DNA of 64,000 nt, from assembly GCF_003937945.1 (NCBI RefSeq), contig NZ_RSEC01000032.1:310001-374000 (forward strand), read 5' to 3'. The position numbers and the translations under genes were made by a program. This stretch comes from Amycolatopsis eburnea. GTDB taxonomy: Bacteria; Actinomycetota; Actinomycetes; Mycobacteriales; Pseudonocardiaceae. Below the pieces are notes generated by a model. The model worked only from the letters and a program-made list of their open reading frames with translations. It searched no databases and was not told the DNA's origin. How positions within the stretch are numbered: position 1 is the first letter of the stretch; each line of letters begins with the position of its first letter. Below, in pieces: positions 24,764 through 32,938 of this stretch.

Positions 24764-24858
24764 CGGGAGCGCCGCCTCTCAGTAGAGGATATTGGGCTCC
24801 GTTCGCTCATCAACCACCAGCGAGATCGTGGGGTTGTACGCCGCTTCGCTGCGGCATA
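24764..24858. other. Presumed attR junction region
   Basis: The gap between the last prophage gene and the symporter remnant. It holds a likely -10 for the leftward membrane gene (AGGATA region on the plus strand at 24786-24791) and a short inverted repeat around 24842-24855. The symporter reading frame is open back to about 24754 but loses any similarity to transporters upstream of about 24859, so the crossover lies nearby. The core repeat cannot be identified from one end. Confidence 0.5.
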
Positions 24859-25623
24859 GTCCAGCGCTACCTCGGCTGGATCGTCCGGCTGGCCCCGATC
24901 GGCATCGTCGGCCTGATCGGCGCGGCCGTCTCCAACTACGGCGACGCGCTGTTCCGGCCGCTGTTCTCCGCCACGCTCGCGGTGTACGTCGGCTGCCTGG
25001 TCGTGCTGTTCGTCGTCTACCCGATCCTGCTGCGGTTCGTGGCGAAGGTCAGCCCGCTGAAGTTCTTCGCCAAGGCGGGCACGGCGATCCAGTTCGCGTT
25101 CGCCTCGCAGTCCTCGGCCGCGACGCTGCCGCTGACCCGCCAGTCCGCGGTCAACCTCGGCGTCCAGCCGGCGTACGCGGCCTTCGCGACCCCGCTCGGC
25201 AGCGCGACCAAGATGGACGGCTGCGCGGCGGTCTTCCCGGCGATCGCGGCGATCTTCGTCGCCAACCTGGCCGGGGTGTCGCTGAACTTCTGGCAGTACG
25301 TGGGCATCGTCGTGGTCGCCGTGGTCGGCGCGCTGGCGACGGCCGGGACCACCGGCTGGCTGACGGCGTTCACGCTGACGACGTCGTTCATCGGCCTCGA
25401 CGCCAAGCAGGTGGCGATCGGCCTGGCGCTGATCTACTCGGTCAACCCGATCATGGACATGATGCGCACGGCGACGAACGTGGCCGGCCAGATCACCGTT
25501 CCCGTGATCGTGGCGCGCGGCGAAGGCCTCCTCGACGACGAGGTCCTCAACGCCCCCACCGACACCCCGCTCCACAGCGACGACGGCACCTCCGCCCGCC
25601 ACACGGAACCCGCCCCCGCCTGA
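24859..25623 (+). pseudogene. Cation:dicarboxylate symporter, C-terminal half (split by prophage)
   Basis: 254 residues of a DAACS-family transporter beginning mid-protein at 'VQRYLGWIVRLAPIGIVGLI'. Family members have about 420-450 residues, so roughly the first 180 are missing. The substrate-binding core is intact: 'SQSSAATLPLTRQSAVN', the HP2-like 'TPLGSATKMDGCAA' and 'SVNPIMDMMRTATNVAGQ'. No start or ribosome site exists at its head; the first internal ATG is at 24982. It is therefore inactive unless the prophage excises. A strong terminator follows. Confidence 0.88.
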
Positions 25624-25632
25624 CCCGCAAAG

Positions 25633-25685
25633 GCCGTGAAGGCCTCCTTACCGGCCGTTAAAGCCGGTAAGGAGGCCTTCACGGC
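25633..25685. terminator. Bidirectional hairpin terminator, repeat copy 1
   Basis: A perfect 23-bp stem (25633-25655 with 25663-25685) around a 7-nt loop, with TTTT on the right side and AAAG on the left, set between convergent genes. Nearly the same hairpin occurs at 54086-54138, also between convergent genes, so it is a dispersed repeat used as a terminator. Confidence 0.88.
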
Positions 25686-25688
25686 TTT

Positions 25689-26423
25689 TCAGGACGTCGG
25701 GCAGGGGCGGAGGTCGGCGCGGGTGAGGCGGATGTCCGGCCAGCCGCGCAGGTCCGAGGGCGCGGTGTAGCGGCGGGTGCAGCCGACCGACTTGCCCGCC
25801 AGGTCGTACACCTCGCCCAGCACCGGCGACGCCTCGCACTTCGGGGTGCCGGACGCCGCGCCGGGGCAGTCGTGGCGGACCACGATCACGTCCGCGCGGC
25901 CGTCGGCGGTGACGTCGTAGAGCGACAGCGTCCCGGCGTCCGCGTAGTACGGCTTGCCCGGATCCCGCCACACTCCCCCGCTGCCGACCAGCAGCTCGCC
26001 GTACGCGGCCGTGCCGTCCTCGCTGTCGTCGCCGACGTCGCCGCGGACCAGGCACGCCGGGGCCGCGCCGTCGACGCAGCGCAGCGAGTCCTGGTCCAGC
26101 CGGACGCCCAGCTGCGCGATCGCCAGCTCGAACACCGTGCCCGGCTCGGGCCCGACGCGCAGCCGCGCCGAGCCGCCCGAGGAGTCGGTCAGCAGCACCA
26201 CCGGCGTGCCCCCGACGGCGACCGCCGCGAGCTGGCGGCACGGACCGCCGCCGCAGGTCACCGCGGGTGCCACCGGCGCCGCCGCGGGTTCGGCCGCGCC
26301 CGAGGGCGCTTCGGGCCGCGGGCGCAGCGCGAACACGGCGCCGATCGCGCCCAGCGTCACCACCGCGGCCAGCACCGCCGTGAGCAGCGCCGACCGGGGC
26401 GTCCGCGCTGCCGTAGTCCGCAT
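25689..26423 (-). CDS. Membrane-anchored extracellular protein, unknown
   Basis: 244 residues from ATG 26423. A single N-terminal membrane segment (about 12-33, 'ALLTAVLAAVVTLGAIGAVF') is followed by a Pro/Ala linker and an extracellular domain with six cysteines ('VTCGGGPCRQLA', 'LRCVDGAAPACLVRG', 'RHDCPG', 'PKCEA'). The acidic 'DVTADGRADVIVVRHD' segment resembles an FG-GAP/VCBS calcium-type loop. Function is unknown. It ends next to the shared hairpin at 25633-25685. Confidence 0.75.
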   Translation of the reverse strand: MRTTAARTPRSALLTAVLAAVVTLGAIGAVFALRPRPEAPSGAAEPAAAPVAPAVTCGGGPCRQLAAVAVGGTPVVLLTDSSGGSARLRVGPEPGTVFELAIAQLGVRLDQDSLRCVDGAAPACLVRGDVGDDSEDGTAAYGELLVGSGGVWRDPGKPYYADAGTLSLYDVTADGRADVIVVRHDCPGAASGTPKCEASPVLGEVYDLAGKSVGCTRRYTAPSDLRGWPDIRLTRADLRPCPTS

Positions 26424-26552
26424 AAGACAGAGCGTAAGCCGGTTCGCGACGGTGTGTGGGCGACGCCCGGGCCGATGTGGCTGAAATCCCCCGTGGGTCC
26501 ACCCGATCGGTGAGGTACCGGCTCGCGCTGCGTGTCCGTCTATGTTGTCCCG

Positions 26553-26828
26553 GTGACCAACCCGAACCTGCCCCCCGCCCTGTACCTGCCCACCGGCCCG
26601 GCCAGCGCCGAGACCGAAGGCGCGTCGATCGAGCTGCGCCGGACACCGGACGGGCGCACCGCGCTGGTCGCGTTCACCGCGCTGGACCGGCTGATCGACT
26701 GCTGCGGCGAACACCAGCCGTGGGTGCTGGTGAACACCGAGCACCTGGCGAAGGTGCACGCGGCGAACCCGTACGACGTCATCGTGCTCGACTCGCCGCT
26801 GCCGCAGGAGCTGCGCCACCACGTCTGA
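26553..26828 (+). CDS. SAV_915-like small protein
   Basis: 91 residues from GTG 26553, with a TATGTT -10 box at 26541-26546 six bases upstream, so the message is probably leaderless; GTG 26532 would place the box inside the gene. The pattern '[20 protein letters not shown]' and '[11 protein letters not shown]' matches the SAV_915/SseB-like family of short actinomycete proteins with a SseB-type fold. No enzymatic role is known. It lies divergent from the membrane-anchored protein. Confidence 0.7.
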   Translation: MTNPNLPPALYLPTGPASAETEGASIELRRTPDGRTALVAFTALDRLIDCCGEHQPWVLVNTEHLAKVHAANPYDVIVLDSPLPQELRHHV

Positions 26829-26934
26829 GCGTGGTTCACCTCTCACTCAACTGACTCGCGACGTCATATCCGTAGACTCCCCGGTACCGCGTGGGCGGTC
26901 AGCAATGCAGCTGTCGGGACGCAGGAGGTGCGGG

Positions 26935-28728
26935 GTGGCCGAGCAGGTCGGCGAATCCACCGGTGGTCCGGTGACCAAGATCCTGGTCGCCAACCGGGGC
27001 GAGATCGCGGTACGCGTGATCAGAGCGGCCAAGGACGCCGGTCTGGCCAGCGTCGCGGTGTACGCCGACCCGGATCGCGACGCACCGCACGTCCGCCTCG
27101 CGGATGAAGCCTTCGCGCTCGGCGGGACCACGGCCGCCGAGAGCTACCTGAACTTCGACAAGCTCCTGGACGCCGCCAAGCGCTCGGGCGCCGACTCGGT
27201 GCACCCGGGCTACGGCTTCCTCTCCGAAAACGCGGACTTCGCCCAGGCCGTCCTCGACGCCGGGCTGACCTGGATCGGGCCGAGCCCGCAGGCCATCCGC
27301 GACCTCGGCGACAAGGTCACCGCGCGCCACATCGCGATGCGCGCGGGCGCGCCGCTGGTGCCGGGCACCAAGGAGCCGGTGCAGGACGCCGCCGAGATCG
27401 TCGCGTTCGCCGACGAGCACGGCCTGCCGGTGGCCATCAAGGCCGCGTTCGGCGGCGGCGGCCGCGGCCTCAAGGTCGCGCGCACCCGCGAAGAGATCCC
27501 CGAGCTGTTCGAGTCGGCCACCCGCGAGGCGGTCGCCGCGTTCGGCCGCGGCGAGTGCTTCGTCGAGCGCTACCTGGACAAGCCGCGCCACGTCGAGGCG
27601 CAGGTGCTGGCCGACATGCACGGCAACGCGATCGTCGTCGGCACCCGCGACTGCTCGCTGCAGCGGCGGCACCAGAAGCTCGTCGAGGAGGCGCCCGCGC
27701 CGTTCCTGAGCGACGAGCAGCGGGCGCGCATCCACGAGTCGGCGAAGGCGATCTGCAAGGAAGCCGGGTACTACGGCGCCGGCACGGTCGAGTACCTCGT
27801 CGCCACCGACGGCACGATCTCCTTCCTTGAGGTCAACACGCGCCTGCAGGTCGAGCACCCGGTGTCGGAGGAAACCACCGGGCTCGACCTCGTCCGCGAG
27901 ATGTTCCGCATCGCGCGCGGCGAGAAGCTGCGGATCACCGAAGACCCCGAGCCGCGCGGGCACTCCATCGAGTTCCGCATCAACGGCGAGGACGCCGGCC
28001 GCGGCTTCCTGCCCGCGCCGGGCACGGTGACCAAGTTCGTCGCGCCGAGCGGCCCCGGCATCCGCGTCGACTCCGGTGTCGAGTCCGGCAGCGTCATCGG
28101 CGGGCAGTTCGACTCGATGCTGGCCAAGCTGATCGTCACCGGGTCGGACCGGAACAACGCCCTGGAGCGCAGCCGCCGCGCCCTCGACGAGATGGTCGTC
28201 GAAGGCATGGCGACGGTGCTGCCGTTCGACCGGGTGATCGTGAACGACCCGGCGTTCATCGGCGACGAGAACGGCTTCAGCGTGCACACGCGCTGGATCG
28301 AGACGGAGTTCGACAACAAGATCGAGCCGTTCGTGGCGCCGGACGTCGAAACCGCCGAAGAAGAGCCGCGGCAGAACGTCGTGGTCGAGGTCGGTGGGCG
28401 GCGCCTGGAGGTGTCGCTGCCGGGCGGGTTCGCGCTCGAAGGCGGCGGCGGGGGCGGCACCGCCGTCAAGGCGAAGCCGCGCAAGCGGGCCGGGGGCACC
28501 AAGGCCGCGGTCAGCGGCGACGCCGTCACCGCGCCGATGCAGGGCACCATCGTCAAGGTCGCCGTCGAAGAAGGCCAGTCGGTCGAAGCCGGTGAGCTGA
28601 TCGTCGTCCTCGAGGCGATGAAGATGGAAAACCCGGTCACCGCGCACAAAGCGGGCACCGTGACCGGCCTGTCGGTCGAGGTGGGCGCCGCCGTGACGCA
28701 GGGCACGCAGCTGCTCGAGATCAAGTAG
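26935..28728 (+). CDS. accA3: Acetyl/propionyl-CoA carboxylase alpha subunit (biotin carboxylase + BCCP)
   Basis: 597 residues. GTG 26935 is chosen because AGGAGG lies at 26923-26928. Residues 12-130 are the biotin carboxylase N-terminal domain ('[20 protein letters not shown]'), followed by the ATP-grasp with the glycine loop '[14 protein letters not shown]', and '[18 protein letters not shown]' near the active site. The last 75 residues are the biotin carrier domain, with the biotinyl lysine in '[10 protein letters not shown]' at about K563. It carboxylates biotin for acyl-CoA substrates with a separate beta subunit, not in this window, and links to the methylmalonyl-CoA genes at 44-49 kb. 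Confidence 0.95.
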   Translation: MAEQVGESTGGPVTKILVANRGEIAVRVIRAAKDAGLASVAVYADPDRDAPHVRLADEAFALGGTTAAESYLNFDKLLDAAKRSGADSVHPGYGFLSENADFAQAVLDAGLTWIGPSPQAIRDLGDKVTARHIAMRAGAPLVPGTKEPVQDAAEIVAFADEHGLPVAIKAAFGGGGRGLKVARTREEIPELFESATREAVAAFGRGECFVERYLDKPRHVEAQVLADMHGNAIVVGTRDCSLQRRHQKLVEEAPAPFLSDEQRARIHESAKAICKEAGYYGAGTVEYLVATDGTISFLEVNTRLQVEHPVSEETTGLDLVREMFRIARGEKLRITEDPEPRGHSIEFRINGEDAGRGFLPAPGTVTKFVAPSGPGIRVDSGVESGSVIGGQFDSMLAKLIVTGSDRNNALERSRRALDEMVVEGMATVLPFDRVIVNDPAFIGDENGFSVHTRWIETEFDNKIEPFVAPDVETAEEEPRQNVVVEVGGRRLEVSLPGGFALEGGGGGGTAVKAKPRKRAGGTKAAVSGDAVTAPMQGTIVKVAVEEGQSVEAGELIVVLEAMKMENPVTAHKAGTVTGLSVEVGAAVTQGTQLLEIK

Positions 28729-28750
28729 GGCAGTTCGTTACGGATGTCGT

Positions 28751-28777
28751 GGTGGGCCGCCCCCGAGGCGGCCTACC
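28751..28777 (+). terminator. Hairpin terminator after the carboxylase
   Basis: An 11-bp stem with one mismatch (28751-28761 with 28767-28777) and a 5-nt loop, 22 bases after the carboxylase stop. It overlaps the TACCAT -10 box (28774-28779) of the next gene, so termination and initiation are packed together. Confidence 0.6.
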
Positions 28778-28786
28778 ATCGACTAC

Positions 28787-29329
28787 GTGACCGAAGTCCC
28801 GTCTCCGCAGCTGCGGATCAGCGACCAGAACCGCGAGTCCGCGCTGTCCGCGCTCGGTGAGCACATGAGCGCGGGGCGGATCGACATCGACGAGTACGGC
28901 GAGCGCTCGGCGCGGATCACCGCGGCCAAGACGCGCGGCGAGCTCGTCGAGATCTTCGCGGACCTGCCCGCGCCGCACCCCCAGTACGAAGAGGTCCAGC
29001 AGGCCGTCGCGGCGCCGGAGCCCGCCGCCGCGCCCGTGCCCGCGAGTCCGCGGACGCCCGACAACTGGTCGCCGCCGCAGCGGTTCCTCGCCGCGATCGT
29101 GCCGCTGGCCTTCATCGCCGCGATCGCGCTGATCGCCACGGGCACGCTGGCCTGGCCGATCATCTTCGTCCCGATCGGGCTGACCGTGTTCGGCAAGTCG
29201 ATGTGGGGCCACGACTGGAACCACGACCAGAACCACCGCGACCGCCACGACCGGCACTTGCGCGACCGGGAGCGCCGGCGCGAGCTGCGCGACTCGTTCC
29301 GCGAGCACCGGCGCGGCCTGGACCGCTGA
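28787..29329 (+). CDS. DUF1707 / 2TM domain membrane protein
   Basis: 180 residues from GTG 28787, seven bases after a TACCAT box, probably leaderless. Residues 7-60 are the DUF1707 domain ('LRISDQNRESALSALGEHMS', 'GRIDIDEYGERSARITAAKT'). A proline linker and two membrane segments follow (about 103-140, 'FLAAIVPLAFIAAIALIATG'), with a very basic His/Arg/Asp-rich cytosolic tail. DUF1707 is common in actinomycete membrane proteins of unknown role. A second, shorter paralogue follows seven bases later. Confidence 0.88.
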   Translation: MTEVPSPQLRISDQNRESALSALGEHMSAGRIDIDEYGERSARITAAKTRGELVEIFADLPAPHPQYEEVQQAVAAPEPAAAPVPASPRTPDNWSPPQRFLAAIVPLAFIAAIALIATGTLAWPIIFVPIGLTVFGKSMWGHDWNHDQNHRDRHDRHLRDRERRRELRDSFREHRRGLDR

Positions 29330-29336
29330 GCCCGCC

Positions 29337-29723
29337 GTGAGCGACATGCGGTTGAGCGACGCCGAACGCCAGGACGCCCTGGACGTCCTCGAAGAGCACG
29401 TCCGCAGCGGCCGCCTCGACATCGACGAGTACGGGTCCCGGTCCGCGAAGGTCACCGCGGCCAAACGGGTCAGCGAGCTCGTCCCGCTGTTCGACGACCT
29501 GCCGTCGCCGCGGCCGAGCGCGTTGCTGAACGGCGCTGCCGCCCCGGTGGCGGCCCCTCCCGGCGAGAACGCGCTGTCCCAGTTCCTGACGCGCAGCGCG
29601 GTGCCGATCGCGATCGTGCTGGCGATCGCGGTGCTGATCCTTTCACGCGGCCGGCTGCTGATCATCTCGGTCGCGCTGCCGCTCGTGGTGGCGGCGCTCG
29701 CGCGGGTCCGCCGCCCGCGCTGA
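29337..29723 (+). CDS. DUF1707 membrane protein, short paralogue
   Basis: 128 residues from GTG 29337. Residues 4-58 repeat the DUF1707 pattern ('MRLSDAERQDALDVLEEHVR', 'GRLDIDEYGSRSAKVTAAKR'). The C-terminal part has two closely spaced membrane segments ('AVPIAIVLAIAVLILS' and 'LLIISVALPLVVAALAR'). It lacks the long basic tail of its neighbour. The seven-base gap suggests co-transcription of the tandem pair. Confidence 0.87.
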   Translation: MSDMRLSDAERQDALDVLEEHVRSGRLDIDEYGSRSAKVTAAKRVSELVPLFDDLPSPRPSALLNGAAAPVAAPPGENALSQFLTRSAVPIAIVLAIAVLILSRGRLLIISVALPLVVAALARVRRPR

Positions 29724-29796
29724 TCTCCCCCTCCCCGGCAACCGAACCGCCGCACCGGGCGTGGTGGGGGTGCAGGTCGGGGACAAGGGAGAGACG

Positions 29797-30816
29797 ATGA
29801 AACGCAAGTTCTGGGGGCGGGTCGTGGCGCCCGTCGTGGCCGCGCTTTCCGTGGCGGCGCTGGCGCAGCCCGCCGACGCCGCGATCCGGATCGGGTGGCG
29901 GCCGACGGTCCTGCCGCTGCCGTCCGGCGGGGGCACCGGCGTCCTGACCGGATCGGACGGCAAGGGCGAATACACCGGCACGTTCGACGTGAACGGCGTG
30001 CAGACGGTCGTCAGCTGGCGCAACGGGCAGCCGGTGGTGCGGGGCGTGCCGAGCGGGTACGAGGCGGCGCTCGCCGCGGACGAGAACCCGTCCGGCGTGG
30101 TGGCCGGCACGGCGCACGACTACGACACCTTCGTCAGCCGGGCGTTCACGCTGGACGCGACCGGGTTCCACCTGCGGGACGTCCCGGCGGGCTACGACTA
30201 CGTCTACGGCGTCGCGATCAACGCCCGCGGCGACCTGCTCGGCCGGGCCACGCAGTTCGGCAGCGACGGCGCCGAGGCCACGGTGCTGTGGCGCGCGGAC
30301 GGCAGCGCGCCGGTGCTCATCCCGAAGACGCCGGACACGTACTACGCGCGCGACCTCGACGAGGACGGCACGATCCTGTTCGACTCGGGCAACCGCTCGG
30401 GGCTGTGGAAGGACGGCGTTCTCCGGTACCTCTCGCCGGAGCCGTCCCTCCAGGCCTGGGGCCACGCGATCCGCAACGGCGTCGTGGTCGGGACGGCGAT
30501 CCGGGGCGGCGTCGAGCAGGCGGTGCGCTGGTCCTCCGCGACGAGCCCGTGGGTCGCGCTGCCGGGCGGCGGGCGCGCGCTGAGCGTCAACAAGGCGGGC
30601 CTGACGGCCGGGCTGGTGCCGAACCCGTCGGGGCCGGTCATCGTCGGCAACGCGATCGTGTGGCGCACCACGACCCCGGGCGAGGTCCGCGCACCGAGCG
30701 GCTACTCGAAGTTCGAGGCCCGGGTGGCGGCGGACGACGGCTCACTGGCGGGCTTCGCGGCGAACAGCGCGGGGGACTCGTACGGCGTGCCGGTGGTGTG
30801 GCGCCTGACCCCTTGA
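29797..30816 (+). CDS. Secreted repeat protein, paralogue 1
   Basis: 339 residues from ATG 29797 with GGGAGAG upstream. Residues 1-28 are a signal peptide ('VVAALSVAALAQPADA'). The mature part repeats short strand motifs, such as 'GKGEYTGTF', 'TTVLWRADGSAPVLIP', 'DLDEDGTILFDS' and 'AIRNGVVVGTA', similar to HAF/beta-propeller extracellular repeats. More than half of the positions are identical in the next gene. An external beta-propeller is likely; ligand and role are unknown. Confidence 0.78.
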   Translation: MKRKFWGRVVAPVVAALSVAALAQPADAAIRIGWRPTVLPLPSGGGTGVLTGSDGKGEYTGTFDVNGVQTVVSWRNGQPVVRGVPSGYEAALAADENPSGVVAGTAHDYDTFVSRAFTLDATGFHLRDVPAGYDYVYGVAINARGDLLGRATQFGSDGAEATVLWRADGSAPVLIPKTPDTYYARDLDEDGTILFDSGNRSGLWKDGVLRYLSPEPSLQAWGHAIRNGVVVGTAIRGGVEQAVRWSSATSPWVALPGGGRALSVNKAGLTAGLVPNPSGPVIVGNAIVWRTTTPGEVRAPSGYSKFEARVAADDGSLAGFAANSAGDSYGVPVVWRLTP

Positions 30817-30897
30817 TCGGAATTACTCCGTTCGCCGCGCAACATCCCCCCGTCCGGACCGATGAACCCGGTGCGGTCGGGGGGAAACGGAGAATCG

Positions 30898-31911
30898 ATG
30901 AGCAGCAAGTCCTGGGTGCGCGCGCTCGCACCCGCCGTCGCCGTGGTCGCGGCGGTGACGCTGGCGCAGCCCGCCGGCGCGCTGGGGATCCGCATCCCGT
31001 GGCGCCCCACCGTCCTGCCGCTGCCGGCCGGCGGCGGCGACGGGTTCCTGACCGGGTCGAACGGGAAGGGCGAGTACACCGGCACGTTCGCGGTGAACGG
31101 CGTCCAGCAGGTGGTGAGCTGGCGCGGCGGGCAGCCGGTGGTGCGCGGGCTGCCAGCCGGGTACGAGCGCGCGGACGCGGTGGACGAGAACGCGGCCGGC
31201 ACCGTGGTCGGCACCGCCTACGACTACGAGACGAAGACGAACCACGTGTTCGTCCTCGACTCGACCGGGTTCCACCTCAAGGAGAACCCGCCGACCTGGG
31301 AGAACCTGTACGCGGTCGCGGTCAACACCCGCGGCGACGTGCTGGCCAGGGCCAACCGCACCGGCCCGTACGCCGCCACGGTCGTGTGGCCGGCGGACGG
31401 CACCGCGCCGACGATCATCCCGTCGGGCAACGACACGTACTACGCCCGCGACCTCGACGACGACGGCACGGTCCTGTTCGACTCGGGAGCGACGTCGGCG
31501 CTGTGGAAGAACGGCGTGATCCGGCAGCTGTCCCCGAGCCCGGCGGCGTGGGCCGAGGCGCTGGCCATCCGCAACGGGGTCGTCGTCGGCAAGCGGTCCT
31601 GGGGCGGGGTCGAGCAGGCGGCCCGCTGGTCGACCCCCGACGCCACGGTCGGCCTGGAGGGCGGCGCGTCGGCGATCAGCATCAACCAGGCGGGCCTGAC
31701 GGCGGGGCTGCTGCCCAACCCGTCGAGCTCGGCGTGGCCCGGCAACGCGACGGCGTGGCGGGGAACGGTCCCCGGCGAAGTCCAGCGCCCGGGCACGTAC
31801 ACGCAGTTCCAGGCCCGCCTCGCCGCGGACGACGGCTCGCTGGCCGGCTTCGCGACGAACGGCTCGGTGGACGCGGGCGGCGTGCCCGTGGTCTGGCACC
31901 TGACCCCCTGA
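30898..31911 (+). CDS. Secreted repeat protein, paralogue 2
   Basis: 337 residues from ATG 30898, signal peptide at 1-27 ('AVVAAVTLAQPAGA'). The domain order and many short motifs match the upstream gene ('GKGEYTGTFAVNGVQQVVSW', 'DLDDDGTVLFDSG', 'AIRNGVVVGKR'), so the pair arose by tandem duplication and then diverged. The insertions and deletions sit mainly in loops. It ends in a strong hairpin at 31923. Confidence 0.78.
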   Translation: MSSKSWVRALAPAVAVVAAVTLAQPAGALGIRIPWRPTVLPLPAGGGDGFLTGSNGKGEYTGTFAVNGVQQVVSWRGGQPVVRGLPAGYERADAVDENAAGTVVGTAYDYETKTNHVFVLDSTGFHLKENPPTWENLYAVAVNTRGDVLARANRTGPYAATVVWPADGTAPTIIPSGNDTYYARDLDDDGTVLFDSGATSALWKNGVIRQLSPSPAAWAEALAIRNGVVVGKRSWGGVEQAARWSTPDATVGLEGGASAISINQAGLTAGLLPNPSSSAWPGNATAWRGTVPGEVQRPGTYTQFQARLAADDGSLAGFATNGSVDAGGVPVVWHLTP

Positions 31912-31922
31912 GCCCGCGTGAC

Positions 31923-31955
31923 GCCAGGCCGGGAGCGGCGTGCTCCCGGCCTGGC
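31923..31955 (+). terminator. Hairpin terminator after the secreted pair
   Basis: A perfect 13-bp GC stem (31923-31935 with 31943-31955) and a 7-nt loop, 11 bases after the stop at 31911. The TAGGCT -10 box of the next gene begins at 31956, directly against the stem. Confidence 0.78.
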
Positions 31956-31968
31956 TAGGCTGGGCGGA

Positions 31969-32499
31969 GTGGAACCGGTGGAGATCAACGCGGGCACCTA
32001 CTACCTGCGCCAGCTGCGCGCCGACCGGCACCTGGACGACCGCCCGCTGCTGATGGAGGCGTTCGCCGACCCGACGCACCGCAAGTACGTGCTGAACTAC
32101 CGCCTGCGCACCCTCGACGAGGCCACGGAGTACGTGGCGCTGCGCGCGGCCCAGTGGGCGGGCGACGAGCGCTGTTCGTGGGCGATCGCCGAGCCGACAT
32201 CCGGGCGCCTGCTGGGCGAGGTGGGCCTGCGCGAGCTGAACCTGGACGCGGCGTACGCGGAGGCGACGATCTGGGTGCACCCGGCGGAGCGCGGCAAGGG
32301 GATCGCGACAACGGCGCTGAGCGCGGCCCTGCGATTCGGCTTCGGCGGGCTGGGCCTGACCGAGGTGAGCTACCGGTACGAGGAGAGCAACGCGGCTTCG
32401 GCGATCGTCGCCGAGCGGTGCGGGTTCACGCGGCTGGGCCCGGAGGACGAACTCGCGCCGACGGGGGAACGCCTGATCCGCTGGCACCGGACGTCCTGA
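31969..32499 (+). CDS. GNAT family N-acetyltransferase
   Basis: 176 residues from GTG 31969, seven bases after TAGGCT, so likely leaderless. The fold is the acetyl-CoA binding GNAT type: 'GRLLGEVGLRELNLDAAYAE' as strand 4 region and 'VHPAERGKGIATTALSAALR' with the R/Q-x-x-G-x-A-like pyrophosphate loop, then 'EESNAASAIVAERCGFTRLG'. It resembles RimJ/RimL-type enzymes that acetylate protein N-termini or small amines; substrate is unknown. Confidence 0.85.
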   Translation: MEPVEINAGTYYLRQLRADRHLDDRPLLMEAFADPTHRKYVLNYRLRTLDEATEYVALRAAQWAGDERCSWAIAEPTSGRLLGEVGLRELNLDAAYAEATIWVHPAERGKGIATTALSAALRFGFGGLGLTEVSYRYEESNAASAIVAERCGFTRLGPEDELAPTGERLIRWHRTS

Positions 32500-32938
32500 C
32501 GACAGCCCCCGCCCCTCGGCGGTGCTGGGCGATCGCAGCTCGCTCAGGCTCAGCAACCGCGACGACACCACCGCCTGTGCCGGTGCGACCCGAACAGCTG
32601 CGGCAGCTCACCGGCCGACCTGGCGACAGCCCCCGCCACTCCCAGGGGGGCGGCCCCGAGGCCAGTCTATCGGCGCCCCCGGACGAAAGCCGCCTTCTCG
32701 CCGCCCCACCGCCGCCGTTGTCCACAACTCGCGGGGGCTGTGGACAAAGTCGCGCCGGCGAGCGGGTGACCGGCGGCAGAGTGCCTGGCCGTGTGGTCTG
32801 CAGCGGCAGCGCAGGGATGTCGTGAAAGGGTCGTTCATGTCGTCCGGCGAGGTGAACGACCCTTTCACGACATCGCGGACCGGCCGCACCGGCCCGACTC
32901 TGCCGAGGCCTGACTCGCGGGGGCTGTGGACAGACGAC
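32500..32938. other. Gene-free 439-bp region with palindromic repeat
   Basis: No convincing gene. It holds the palindromic element described separately (32816-32874), flanking direct repeats, and DnaA-box-like TGTGGACAA words at 32739-32747 (paired with TTGTCCACA at 32718-32726) and a variant near 32925. The rest is plain GC-rich spacer between the GNAT gene and the convergent glpD stop. Confidence 0.6.
32727..32932. repeat. Palindromic dispersed element, copy A, with flanking 20-bp direct repeats
   Basis: The core is a perfect 22-bp inverted repeat (32816-32837 and 32853-32874) around a 15-nt loop. Reversed, the loop differs by one base from that at 51096-51110. About 30 bases on each side also match copy B in reverse orientation (for example GCAGACCAC and CGGCC words). 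Exact 20-bp direct repeats flank it at 32727-32746 and 32913-32932. This looks like a small non-coding mobile or amplifiable element, in the manner of REP/MITE sequences. Confidence 0.78.

Larger units (their letters stand above)
1..24858. mobile_element. Siphovirus prophage, right-hand part (left end outside window)
   Basis: A complete late gene set in canonical order (terminase, portal, scaffold, capsid, connectors, tail, lysis) runs on the + strand from 651 to 20710. A short accessory arm follows to about 24763. The right boundary is inferred from the C-terminal half of a symporter gene starting in frame near 24859 with no N-terminal half, which is the expected state after integration inside that gene. 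Integrase, repressor and early genes are not seen and should lie left of position 1. The exact attachment core cannot be fixed without the left junction. Confidence 0.9.

Noticed and set aside
32608..32889. Small proteins encoded by the palindromic elements (SFTSPDDMN-type peptides in both copies)
   Set aside because: The two copies differ by changes that alter the peptide but keep base pairing in the stem, so the constraint is on the fold. No start or ribosome site is convincing.
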